The translations under genes and the position numbers were made by a program. This document shows, piece after piece, positions 1-6,144 of a stretch of 6,144 nucleotides of DNA; position 1 is the stretch's first letter; each line of letters begins with the position of its first letter. The notes under the pieces were generated by a model. The model had not been told where the DNA came from and ran no database searches. It saw nothing but the letters and a program-made list of their open reading frames with translations. Source of the DNA: an uncultured Woeseiaceae bacterium (GTDB lineage: Bacteria; Pseudomonadota; Gammaproteobacteria; Steroidobacterales; Woeseiaceae); the NCBI GenBank assembly GCA_945787435.1, contig CALZHX010000073.1:1-6144 (forward strand), read 5' to 3'.

Positions 1-1168
1 TATCTGCCCAGAGATAAATCTGTACCGGCAATGCCGTCGCCGGGTCTGAGAACCCGCCCGGCACATCTACGATGAAGGCGACCATGCCGATCATGAGCAG
101 CGGAGCCGACTCACCCAGAGCGCGGCTCATGCCGATGATCGCGCCGGTCAGCATTCCAGGCAACGCCAGTGGCATGACGTGGTGGAATACAACCTGCATC
201 TTTGACGCACCAAGCCCAAGCGCCGCCTCGCGGATCGACGGCGGCACAGCCTTGATCGCAGCCCGTGACGCAATAATGATGACCGGCAGGGTTAACAGGG
301 ACAGGACCAACCCACCAACCAGCGGGGCGGATCGTGGAATGCCCACCCAGTTGATAAATACTGCGAGCCCAAGAAGCCCGAAGACGATCGACGGCACGGC
401 GGCGAGGTTATTGATGTTGACCTCGATCAGGTCCGACCAGCGATTGCGCGGCGCAAATTCCTCGAGGTAGATTGCCGCGGCAACGCCAATCGGAAATGCC
501 AGCATGATCGTGACGATCAACATGTAGAAAGATCCCATGAGCGCGCCCTTGATACCGGCGAGTTCCGGCTCACGTGAATCGCCGTTCGAAAATAGTGCCG
601 AGTTAAAGCGTTTCTCGAGTTTCCCGGCCGACATCAGGGAATCGACCCAGCCTAGCTGAGCGTCGCTCAGAGGACGCATTGACTCGTCCAGTGACCTGTC
701 GATGTTGCCTTTAACATACATGTCGACGATTGCCGATGCGGGCACCCAGATGGTCTGTGTCGTTCCGAGCAGGTCCGGATCGGCTTCGATCATGTCCTGC
801 ATCTGGTAGCCGGCACCAATACTGACCAGCTTGTATAGCTCGCGCCTGTCATTGCGTCCGGTTACATTGGGAAATTCCGTCCGCAGGGCCGACCTGACCA
901 GCCCGTCAAAATCCGCGTAGACAATATCCACCTCGCCGCCCGGCGCGATGACATCGGCGTCGAATTCGAGATCGAGCTGCATGTAGCTCTGACTAAATGC
1001 GGATGATCCCTTGGCGAATAAGTCCAGGAAGAACACGCCGAGGAAGACCACGCCGACAGTAGTTGCCAATACGCCGGCAAGCTTGAACAGCCGTTCGCGA
1101 CGGTATCTCTTCGCGAGACCAGCCTCAACCCTGTGACGAGTTTCTTGCGAGGACACCCTCCTAGTCAT
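1..1168 (-). CDS. pstA: Phosphate ABC transporter permease PstA (C-terminus cut by window edge)
   Basis: PstA is one of the two inner-membrane permease subunits of the high-affinity phosphate importer PstSCAB. The frame stays open from an ATG at 1168-1166 to the left edge, giving 389 residues without a stop, so only the C-terminal end is missing. The N-terminus is basic and cytoplasmic (about 1-28), followed by a membrane helix at about 29-50. Next comes a roughly 150-residue extracytoplasmic stretch (about 51-205), then the transport core from about 209. In the core I see 'NNLAAVPSIVFGLLGLAVF' near 253-271 and the ABC-permease EAA loop near 308-340 (VPPSIREAALGLGAS, then LPG), both typical of PstA. 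E. coli PstA is about 296 residues. The extra part resembles the DUF3333 domain known N-terminal to PstA in many proteobacteria; this is recalled, not searched. The start overlaps the pstC stop by 8 bases (ATGACTAG), which implies translational coupling. A GTG at 1156 is an alternative start, but AGGAGG directly abuts it with no spacing. Confidence 0.94.
   Translation of the reverse strand, partial: MTRRVSSQETRHRVEAGLAKRYRRERLFKLAGVLATTVGVVFLGVFFLDLFAKGSSAFSQSYMQLDLEFDADVIAPGGEVDIVYADFDGLVRSALRTEFPNVTGRNDRRELYKLVSIGAGYQMQDMIEADPDLLGTTQTIWVPASAIVDMYVKGNIDRSLDESMRPLSDAQLGWVDSLMSAGKLEKRFNSALFSNGDSREPELAGIKGALMGSFYMLIVTIMLAFPIGVAAAIYLEEFAPRNRWSDLIEVNINNLAAVPSIVFGLLGLAVFINWVGIPRSAPLVGGLVLSLLTLPVIIIASRAAIKAVPPSIREAALGLGASKMQVVFHHVMPLALPGMLTGAIIGMSRALGESAPLLMIGMVAFIVDVPGGFSDPATALPVQIYLWAD
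1157..1162 (-). promoter_or_regulatory. Shine-Dalgarno-like AGGAGG inside the pstA start
   Basis: Reading on the minus strand, the pstC end and pstA start run ATGACTAGGAGGGTG. The perfect AGGAGG falls just after the pstA ATG, where it encodes Arg3-Arg4 with two AGG codons, and it touches GTG 1156 with no spacer. It is therefore badly placed to serve either start. Upstream of ATG 1168 only weaker matches are seen: GTGAG at 1177-1173 (4-base spacing) and GGAAG at 1186-1182 (13-base spacing). It may be a coincidence of arginine codons, or may help hold terminating pstC ribosomes at the junction; the second reading is inference. Confidence 0.4.
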
Positions 1169-2549
1169 ATTGCTCACGATACTTCCGAACCACGTGCAGT
1201 CCGATCACATTCAGGATCAACGTTACGACGAATAGCATGAGCCCCAACGCGAATGCCGCGAGTGTCTTCGCACTGTCGAACTCCTGATCACCGACAAGTA
1301 GCGTTACGATCTGAACAGTTACAGTCGTCACGGCCTCAAACGGGTTGGCGGTTAGATTCGCAGCGAGTCCGGCCGCCATGACAACGATCATCGTTTCACC
1401 AATTGCTCTCGAGACCGCTAACAGGATGCCGCCAACGATACCTGGCAGTGCTGCCGGCAAGATGACCTTCGTCATGGTCTCCGAGCGCGTTGACCCAAGG
1501 CCAAGCGCACCGTCACGCATTGCGCTGGGTACGGCGTTTATTTCATCGTCAGACAGCGATGACACGAGCGGGATAATCATAATGCCCATGACCAACCCGG
1601 CTGCGAGCGCGCTCTCCGACGCGACTTCAAGACCGAGCGACTCTCCTGCCCGTCTGACGTATGGCGCAACTGTGAGCGCTGCGAAAAATCCGTAAACAAC
1701 GGTTGGAATGCCCGCGAGAACCTCAAGCAGTGGTTTCGCAATCGACCGGACGCGCCTGGAAGAATACTCCGCAAGGTAAATAGCGGTCATCATGCCAACG
1801 GGAACCGCGACCAGCATCGCGATAGCCGTAATCAACATCGTACCGGTGAACAGAGGAACAGCACCGAAGCTCCCCGATGAACCGACCTGGTCGGCACGGA
1901 TCGCCGTTTGCGGGCTCCAGTTCAGTCCGAACAGGAATTCCGTCAGTGGCACTTTCTGGAAAAAGCGGATCGCCTCAAACAGGACCGACAATACGATCCC
2001 GATCGTGGTGAAGATCGCGATACTCGATGCTGCAATCAACAGCATCAAGATTACGTGCTCGACCCGGTTGCGTGCCCTGAGCTCCGGCCGAATACGCCGC
2101 CACGCAATTGTGCCACCGAGCACAGCGAGGCCAATAGTCAGCGCGGCGAGAATACGCCGGCTCAGTACCGAGTACTCCTGAAATCTCAATGCAGCGTCGC
2201 TAAGTACACTGTCTACGTCGCCGCTAATTGCGTCTCCCGCTGCCAGGTTCTGGATGTTGTTGACCAGCAGGTTGATTTCGCCCGCGGAAAGTACTTGTTG
2301 CGCTTCCGGCAGACCCTTAATAATGAGCGCGACTATGACTCGCGGTTCCGCAAGCATCCAAAGCAACAACACAGCCAGTGCAGGAAGCAGACACCAAATG
2401 GCTGTGAAGTAGCCGTAGTAACCTGGCAGCGAATGCAGACGAGTTCCATGCCGCGGTCCGCCAACCAGGGCCACCGACCTGCCGCGTCCAACATAGAACG
2501 CAGCGAACGCGATCGCGACCAGGATCAGTAACAGGGTAGTGTTCTGCAA
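1161..2549 (-). CDS. pstC: Phosphate ABC transporter permease PstC, extended form
   Basis: PstC pairs with PstA to form the phosphate channel in the inner membrane. The protein has 462 residues, against about 319 in E. coli. The extra N-terminal part holds a membrane helix at about 2-20, a second at 46-68, an extracytoplasmic loop at about 70-130 and a helix at about 132-150. Basic stretches (GRGR at 21-24, RRIRPELRARNR at 151-162) fit the positive-inside rule. This resembles the PstC N-terminal domain PF12501, recalled from family knowledge. The conserved core starts near 166, with 'LLEVLAGIPTVVYGFFAAL' at 274-292 and the EAA loop at 339-371 (AVPSAMRDGALGLGSTRSE, then LPAALPG). The start is TTG at 2549-2547, 18 bases after the pstS stop, with only a weak GAAG (2564-2561) upstream. 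An in-frame TAG at 2570-2568 limits any extension to a few codons, the only other candidate being a rare ATT at 2567. It is co-directional with pstS and overlaps pstA. Confidence 0.95.
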   Translation of the reverse strand: MQNTTLLLILVAIAFAAFYVGRGRSVALVGGPRHGTRLHSLPGYYGYFTAIWCLLPALAVLLLWMLAEPRVIVALIIKGLPEAQQVLSAGEINLLVNNIQNLAAGDAISGDVDSVLSDAALRFQEYSVLSRRILAALTIGLAVLGGTIAWRRIRPELRARNRVEHVILMLLIAASSIAIFTTIGIVLSVLFEAIRFFQKVPLTEFLFGLNWSPQTAIRADQVGSSGSFGAVPLFTGTMLITAIAMLVAVPVGMMTAIYLAEYSSRRVRSIAKPLLEVLAGIPTVVYGFFAALTVAPYVRRAGESLGLEVASESALAAGLVMGIMIIPLVSSLSDDEINAVPSAMRDGALGLGSTRSETMTKVILPAALPGIVGGILLAVSRAIGETMIVVMAAGLAANLTANPFEAVTTVTVQIVTLLVGDQEFDSAKTLAAFALGLMLFVVTLILNVIGLHVVRKYREQYD

Positions 2550-2567
2550 GGTGCTTACTACTTCAAT

Positions 2568-3632
2568 CTACTGGGAGGCCATCGAAAGCGGCGTAAGATC
2601 ACGTACGTTCGTAGCGATCTGGGCGCGCTCTTCTTCCGGCATCGGAATCAGACCGCGATCGGACAAATAGCCTTCGTCGCCCCATGCGCGCGCTGACGAA
2701 AACTCCCGCAGAAAGCCACGCAGACCTGGAATTACGTCAACGTGTGCTTTCTTGACGTAGAAATATAGTGGTCGCGAAACAGGATAGTCACCATCGGCAA
2801 TTGCATCGAATGTCGGCGCTACGCCGTCAACCTGGGCACCTTTTACTTTCTCGGTATTCTGGTCGAGAAAGCTGAAGCCGAATATGCCAAACGCGTTCGG
2901 GTTAGCTTCGAGTTTTTGCACGATCAGGTTATCGTTCTCACCAGCCTCGACGAACGCGCCGTCTTCGCGAATCGTATGACAAATCGCCTTGTAATTATCG
3001 CCATCCGACTTCTTGAGGTCCTTGACCCAGGCAACTGACTGGCAGCCACCCTCCATGGCAAGTTCAACAAATGCGTCGCGCGTACCGGACGTCGGCGGCG
3101 GACCGAGGACCTCGATACGAACATCGGGCAGCGCCGGATTCACGTCCGCCCAGGTCTCATTAGGATTGTCAATCAGCTCACCCTCAGTATCGCCAGGAAC
3201 CCGCTTGGCCAGCGCCATGAATATATCGGTGCGCGACAGGTTCACATCGCTGGAGCCGATCGCATTCGCGATAACAATGCCGTCGTAGCCGATTTTGACC
3301 TCGATGATCTCCGTGACACCGTTGCTCGAACAACTATCGACTTCAGACTGCTTAATGGCTCGCGATGAGTTCGTGATATCGGGATGATCGACACCCACTC
3401 CATCGCAAAACAGCTTCAGACCGCCGCCCGAGCCCGTCGATTCAACCTTGGGCGTCTTGAACTCGGTGCCGCGCCCGAATCGCTCCGCAACGACAGTCGC
3501 AAACGGATACACGGTCGAAGAGCCGACAATGTAGATGTAGTCACGGCCGGCCTGCGCCTGGGCCACGCCTGAATAACCGGTCGCGATAACCACGCTTGCA
3601 AGTAACACTAGTGCTGTGTTTCTTTTAGTCAC
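2568..3632 (-). CDS. pstS: Periplasmic phosphate-binding protein PstS
   Basis: PstS captures inorganic phosphate in the periplasm and delivers it to PstC/PstA. From GTG at 3632-3630 the protein has 354 residues. This start is chosen because GGAGAG lies 5 bases upstream and because the product then begins with a normal signal peptide: basic MTKRN, a hydrophobic stretch at about 7-23, and a probable cleavage site near AQA at 24-28. The frame stays open to 3800, but that 56-residue extension is AT-rich and lies in the control region, so I reject it. Phosphate-site motifs are visible: GSST at 37-40, TGSGGG at 66-71, NSSRAIK at 88-94 and the TSGTRDAF block at 181-188. This pattern fits the PstS_2/TIGR02136-like branch more than E. 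coli PstS; that assignment is inference. The mature protein has four cysteines (76, 101, 197, 218) that could form two disulfides. It heads the pstS-pstC-pstA operon. Confidence 0.95.
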   Translation of the reverse strand: MTKRNTALVLLASVVIATGYSGVAQAQAGRDYIYIVGSSTVYPFATVVAERFGRGTEFKTPKVESTGSGGGLKLFCDGVGVDHPDITNSSRAIKQSEVDSCSSNGVTEIIEVKIGYDGIVIANAIGSSDVNLSRTDIFMALAKRVPGDTEGELIDNPNETWADVNPALPDVRIEVLGPPPTSGTRDAFVELAMEGGCQSVAWVKDLKKSDGDNYKAICHTIREDGAFVEAGENDNLIVQKLEANPNAFGIFGFSFLDQNTEKVKGAQVDGVAPTFDAIADGDYPVSRPLYFYVKKAHVDVIPGLRGFLREFSSARAWGDEGYLSDRGLIPMPEEERAQIATNVRDLTPLSMASQ

Positions 3633-3637
3633 TCTAA

Positions 3638-3643
3638 CTCTCC
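3638..3643 (-). promoter_or_regulatory. Ribosome binding site of pstS
   Basis: GGAGAG on the minus strand, with the 5-base spacer TTAGA before GTG 3632-3630. It is the only clear Shine-Dalgarno site in the pst operon and fixes pstS on a GTG start instead of the longer open frame. It lies at the edge of the palindrome CTCCGGAG (3647-3640), which could weakly sequester it. Confidence 0.75.
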
Positions 3644-3680
3644 GGAGTAGATTGGAATATGGCGCCCAGCTTAGCGGCCA

Positions 3681-3702
3681 ATTGTTACCGAATTGTTGCA
3701 AA
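3681..3702. repeat. 11-bp-phased direct repeat, candidate degenerate Pho box
   Basis: ATTGTT occurs at 3681-3686 and again at 3692-3697, exactly 11 bases apart, about one helical turn. A Pho box has this geometry: two 7-base half-sites with a 4-base spacer. Read as TTGTTAC-CGAA-TTGTTGC on the plus strand, the half-sites match CTGTCAT at only about 4 and 3 of 7 positions, so the case rests on spacing and on position about 50 bases upstream of the pstS start. The matching orientation points towards dapE, which weakens it. It may bind PhoB or another factor, or be chance. Confidence 0.25.
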
Positions 3703-3790
3703 CACGGCCTGATAATGATCAGATAGCCATCTACGAAAAAGCTCTTTTTATTTATTATTTTCAATAATTTACACGGATTCCATAGAACTA

Positions 3791-4945
3791 ATGCCAACAT
3801 CTGAAGCGCAATCGCCCGAGCATCCGGTGATCGATTTGTTGGCGCAGCTGATTCGCAGGCCGTCAGTTACGCCGGACGACGCCGGTTGCCAGCAAATCCT
3901 GGCTCGCCGGCTGGGATTACTGGGCTTCGAATGCGAGACACTGCAGTTCAATGATGTGACGAATCTCTGGGCTCGAAAAGGCAACGCCGCACCTGTACTG
4001 TGCTTCGCCGGCCATACTGATGTCGTCCCGCCGGGTGCCGAGGACGAGTGGGATACAGATCCGTTTGAACCCGTCGTCAAAGACGGATACATATACGGGC
4101 GCGGATCGGCCGATATGAAAAGCGGACTGGCGGCTATGATTACAGCGCTTGAGTCTTTCGTCGCGGACCATTCAGACCACGACGGCAGTCTTGCCTTGTT
4201 GATAACGAGCGATGAGGAAGGCCGCGCACGCGATGGCACATTGAAAGTGGTTGAAGAACTGCAGTCACGCGAGGAAGACATAGATTGGTGCGTACTCGGC
4301 GAACCCTCCAGTCAGGAACGTCTCGGCGATATCGTTCGCGTCGGTCGGCGCGGTTCTCTCAGCGGCATGTTGACCGTACGTGGCGTGCAGGGACACGTTG
4401 CGTATCCGCAGCTTGCGGACAATCCGATCGGCAGATTCGCGCCGGTCCTGTCCGATCTCTATACGACGGAGTGGGACCAAGGCAATGAGTTCTTCCCTCC
4501 GACCAGCTTCCAGGTCGTCGATATCCAGGCAGGCGTCGGCTTTCCGAATGTTACGCCCGGCGAACTCAAGGCCCGCTTCAATTTTCGTTATTCCACAGAG
4601 TGGGATCACCACGGTTTGAAAGACAAAGTTCGCCAGCTGTTTGACGCGCATAAGATCGACTACGAACTCGACTGGCACCTCTCTGGTGAACCGTTCCTCA
4701 CTGAGCCCGGCAAACTCATCGATGCGGTCAGCCAGGCGGTCACGGAGTATTCCGGCACACCACCCGAACTATCAACAGGTGGCGGAACGTCCGATGGCCG
4801 ATTCATCTCGCCAGCCGGCACCGACGTCGTTGAACTCGGTCCCGTCAATGCATCGATTCACAAGGTCAACGAGCACGTTCGCATCGACGACGTTGTTGCG
4901 CTGTCATCGATGTACCGACGAATAATGGAGTTATTGCTTACGTAA
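3791..4945 (+). CDS. dapE: Succinyl-diaminopimelate desuccinylase DapE
   Basis: DapE hydrolyses N-succinyl-LL-2,6-diaminopimelate to LL-diaminopimelate and succinate in the cytoplasm, supplying lysine and peptidoglycan cross-links. The protein has 384 residues, close to the usual 375-380. All key residues of the di-zinc M20 peptidase family are present: His75 and Asp77 in AGHTDVVP, Asp108 in SADMKSG, Glu142-Glu143 in SDEEG, Glu171 in GEP and His357 in NASIHKVNE. His202 in GHVAYP matches the histidine contributed by the partner subunit. Each lies 8 positions after the H. influenzae numbering (67, 69, 100, 134/135, 163, 349, 194), so the catalytic and dimerisation domains are in register. The ATG at 3791 gives only a few extra N-terminal residues before the conserved PVIDLLAQLIRRPS; no clear Shine-Dalgarno site precedes it. 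It is the only plus-strand gene, divergent from pstS and overlapping the end of dsbB by 15 bases. There is no dapD or other lysine gene in view. Confidence 0.97.
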   Translation: MPTSEAQSPEHPVIDLLAQLIRRPSVTPDDAGCQQILARRLGLLGFECETLQFNDVTNLWARKGNAAPVLCFAGHTDVVPPGAEDEWDTDPFEPVVKDGYIYGRGSADMKSGLAAMITALESFVADHSDHDGSLALLITSDEEGRARDGTLKVVEELQSREEDIDWCVLGEPSSQERLGDIVRVGRRGSLSGMLTVRGVQGHVAYPQLADNPIGRFAPVLSDLYTTEWDQGNEFFPPTSFQVVDIQAGVGFPNVTPGELKARFNFRYSTEWDHHGLKDKVRQLFDAHKIDYELDWHLSGEPFLTEPGKLIDAVSQAVTEYSGTPPELSTGGGTSDGRFISPAGTDVVELGPVNASIHKVNEHVRIDDVVALSSMYRRIMELLLT

Positions 4946-5422
4946 ATTGTTCCAGATGCCGGCCGCGCCGAGACTCAGCATGCAGATAACAACCCACGCT
5001 GGCATCGAAAGGCCGAGAAAGCTCCACAAGATGTCAGCACATTCGCCCGAACCCTTGAAGACCATGCTCAGCGCTTCGCTTAGTCCGAAGTTTTCGAGCA
5101 TGTAGTCGAGGCCGGGGCCGCAGGACGGCACTTCGCTCGGCGGCAAATTTTGCATATGCACATGCCATCCGGCGATCGCAACGCCGTCGCCGGCTGCCAG
5201 GAGAATCAGAATCGCGTAGACGCGACTGCCCCAGCTCTCGGAATTGTGAATGGCCGCAACGAGGAATACGATGCCAAGCGTAATGACCGCAACTCGCTGC
5301 AGGACGCACAGCGGGCAAGGATCGAGCAGGAGCACGTGCTGCGCAAACAATGCGAAGCCCATCATTCCTGCGCAGGCTGCGAAGCCCACAAAATTGAGGA
5401 CGCGGCGTCCGGGTATTGTCAT
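4931..5422 (-). CDS. dsbB: Disulfide bond formation protein DsbB
   Basis: DsbB is an inner-membrane quinone reductase that reoxidises DsbA, passing electrons to the respiratory quinone pool. The 163 residues match the family length. Four hydrophobic segments are visible, at about 9-32, 40-58, 67-87 and 141-158. The first periplasmic loop carries the redox pair Cys36-Pro-Leu-Cys39, followed by Arg43, equivalent to the quinone-contacting Arg48 of E. coli. The second loop carries Cys101 and Cys128, equivalent to Cys104 and Cys130. All four essential cysteines are present, so it should be active. ATG 5422 lies 6 bases after the phoU stop, with no visible Shine-Dalgarno site, so translation probably depends on ribosomes arriving from phoU; this coupling is inferred. 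Its stop lies inside the convergent dapE, leaving no room for a terminator between them. Confidence 0.96.
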   Translation of the reverse strand: MTIPGRRVLNFVGFAACAGMMGFALFAQHVLLLDPCPLCVLQRVAVITLGIVFLVAAIHNSESWGSRVYAILILLAAGDGVAIAGWHVHMQNLPPSEVPSCGPGLDYMLENFGLSEALSMVFKGSGECADILWSFLGLSMPAWVVICMLSLGAAGIWNNLRKQ

Positions 5423-5428
5423 GATGAT

Positions 5429-6142
5429 CTAGTCAGAAGTGAGTTCGGAGGCGTCAGAAATGCCAGTATGACGCACATCCCTGCCCCGTACCATATAGAT
5501 CACGTACTCGCAGATGTTCTTCGCATGGTCGCCGATGCGTTCGAGCGATCGCGCTGCCCAGGTCACGTTCATGACGCGCTTGATGCTACGAGGGTCTTCC
5601 ATCATAAATGTGATGCACTGACGTTGAATCGCGTTGTACTCCTGGTCGACATCCTCGTCCTCGCGAACAACCTCGAACGCATCATCGACATCAAGACGCG
5701 CGAACGCGTTCATGGCGTCCCGAACCATGTGCGAGACATGTGTGCCGAGTGTCTTGAGCTCTCTGTACGAATCCGAAGGCCGGTCCATACCAGCCAGCTT
5801 GGACGCGAGGAAGCCAATTTTCTCGGCCTCATCACCAATTCGCTCAAGATCAGTAATCGTCTTAATGATTGCAACAATGAGGCGCAGATCCCCTGCAGCA
5901 GGAGCACGCGTAGCGAGAATCCTGCTGCACTCTTCGTCGATACTGACCTCAAGCTCGTTAACCTTGTAGTCGTCTTCTGCGACCTGCAGACCGAGTTCGC
6001 TATCGCCGGTCACGATCGCCGAAATGGCGCGCGCCAGCTGCGCCTCGACAACGCCACCCATTGTTAGAACATTGTTACGCAGATCCTCGATGTCTTTATT
6101 AAAACGTCGAGAGATATGGTCTGTCAGATCGGCACTTTCCAT
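5429..6142 (-). CDS. phoU: Phosphate transport system regulator PhoU
   Basis: PhoU is a cytoplasmic all-helical protein that links the Pst transporter to the PhoR sensor kinase, keeping the Pho regulon off when phosphate is plentiful. The 237 residues align along their whole length with E. coli PhoU (241 residues), including the N-terminal HISRRFN and VLTMGG blocks. It has two tandem three-helix repeats, each with the metal-cluster motif: LERIGDEAEKI at 99-109 and LERIGDHAKNICEY at 200-213. VDQEY (165-169) and FMMED (179-183) are also typical. The ATG at 6142-6140 fits the family start, although only two bases lie upstream in the window. They read TG, so TGATG could be the stop of an upstream gene overlapping this start; that is speculation. 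phoU is followed at 6 bases by dsbB. It is not downstream of the pst genes here, unlike in the classic pstSCAB-phoU order. Confidence 0.96.
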   Translation of the reverse strand: MESADLTDHISRRFNKDIEDLRNNVLTMGGVVEAQLARAISAIVTGDSELGLQVAEDDYKVNELEVSIDEECSRILATRAPAAGDLRLIVAIIKTITDLERIGDEAEKIGFLASKLAGMDRPSDSYRELKTLGTHVSHMVRDAMNAFARLDVDDAFEVVREDEDVDQEYNAIQRQCITFMMEDPRSIKRVMNVTWAARSLERIGDHAKNICEYVIYMVRGRDVRHTGISDASELTSD

Positions 6143-6144
6143 CA

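Larger units (their letters stand above)
3633..3790. promoter_or_regulatory. Divergent control region between pstS and dapE
   Basis: These 158 bases are the only substantial non-coding stretch and must hold the promoters for pstS (leftward) and dapE (rightward). The dapE-proximal part (about 3736-3773) is very AT-rich. A -10-like TATTAT at 3753-3758 could serve dapE, with a poor -35 (TCTACG, 3730-3735, 17-base spacing) and a leader of about 25 bases. No convincing sigma70 pair is visible for pstS; that is expected if it depends on an activator such as PhoB, which replaces the -35 contact. The region also holds the phased direct repeat at 3681-3702 and a small inverted repeat at 3709-3722 (CTGAT-AATG-ATCAG). 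No textbook Pho box (CTGTCAT twice with a 4-base spacer) is present on either strand. Confidence 0.6.

Noticed and set aside
862..1128. An 88-codon minus-strand open frame within the start of pstA
   Set aside because: It lies in another frame of the same strand. The true PstA frame through here continues to the window edge with conserved motifs.
1908..2531. A 207-codon open frame on the plus strand inside pstC
   Set aside because: Its product is very rich in Gln, Arg and Asn with no family pattern, while the opposite strand encodes a clear PstC. It is a shadow frame.
3709..3722. CTGAT-AATG-ATCAG inverted repeat as an operator
   Set aside because: Five-base arms are expected by chance in AT-rich DNA, and I recognise no regulator with this site. 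It is only mentioned within the control region.
3736..3749. AAAAAG-CT-CTTTTT inverted repeat, considered as a terminator
   Set aside because: The loop would be only 2 bases and the stem is almost all A-T. No gene ends nearby, since both neighbours diverge from here.
3633..3800. N-terminal extension of PstS to an ATG at 3800
   Set aside because: It would put 56 residues before the signal peptide, cover the whole AT-rich control region and overlap dapE. GTG 3632 has a good ribosome site.
5150..6067. A 305-codon open frame on the plus strand, antisense to phoU and dsbB
   Set aside because: It runs across two well-supported genes on the other strand, its product has no recognisable domain, and it lacks a ribosome site. 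It is a by-product of codon bias in the real genes.

Overview
The window looks like chromosomal DNA from a gammaproteobacterium, probably uncultured or marine; that is a judgement from protein style and moderate-to-high GC, not from any search. PhoU, DapE and DsbB read as full-length relatives of the E. coli / H. influenzae proteins. PstC and PstA are the enlarged, domain-extended type known from many gammaproteobacteria rather than the short E. coli type. It is dense core-genome DNA: six genes fill almost everything. I see no insertion sequence, CRISPR array, tRNA, rRNA or prophage gene.

Layout, left to right. Bases 1-3632 (minus strand) hold a phosphate-uptake operon transcribed right to left: pstS (periplasmic phosphate-binding protein), pstC and pstA (the two permease subunits). 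The left edge cuts pstA before its C-terminus; pstB, the ATPase, is expected beyond it. Bases 3633-3790 are an AT-rich divergent control region between pstS and dapE. It contains an 11-bp-phased direct repeat that could be a degenerate Pho box. Bases 3791-4945 (plus strand) hold dapE, of the lysine/peptidoglycan pathway. Its last 15 bases overlap the end of dsbB, which runs the opposite way (4931-5422, minus). Upstream of dsbB, with a 6-base gap, is phoU (5429-6142, minus), whose start lies 2 bases inside the right edge.

How they fit together. PstSCA with an off-window PstB imports inorganic phosphate at high affinity, and PhoU normally couples that transporter to the PhoR/PhoB sensor. Here phoU is not directly downstream of the permease genes. 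It lies about 1.8 kb upstream of pstS, in a separate phoU-dsbB unit, with dapE inserted in opposite orientation. DsbB reoxidises DsbA for periplasmic disulfide formation, and the PstS here has four cysteines that could use it. DapE has no evident functional link to phosphate. The most notable points are this split Pst/PhoU arrangement, the large extra domains in PstA and PstC, the tail-to-tail gene overlap, the unusual starts of the pst genes, and the candidate regulatory repeat. I found no convincing undescribed system.
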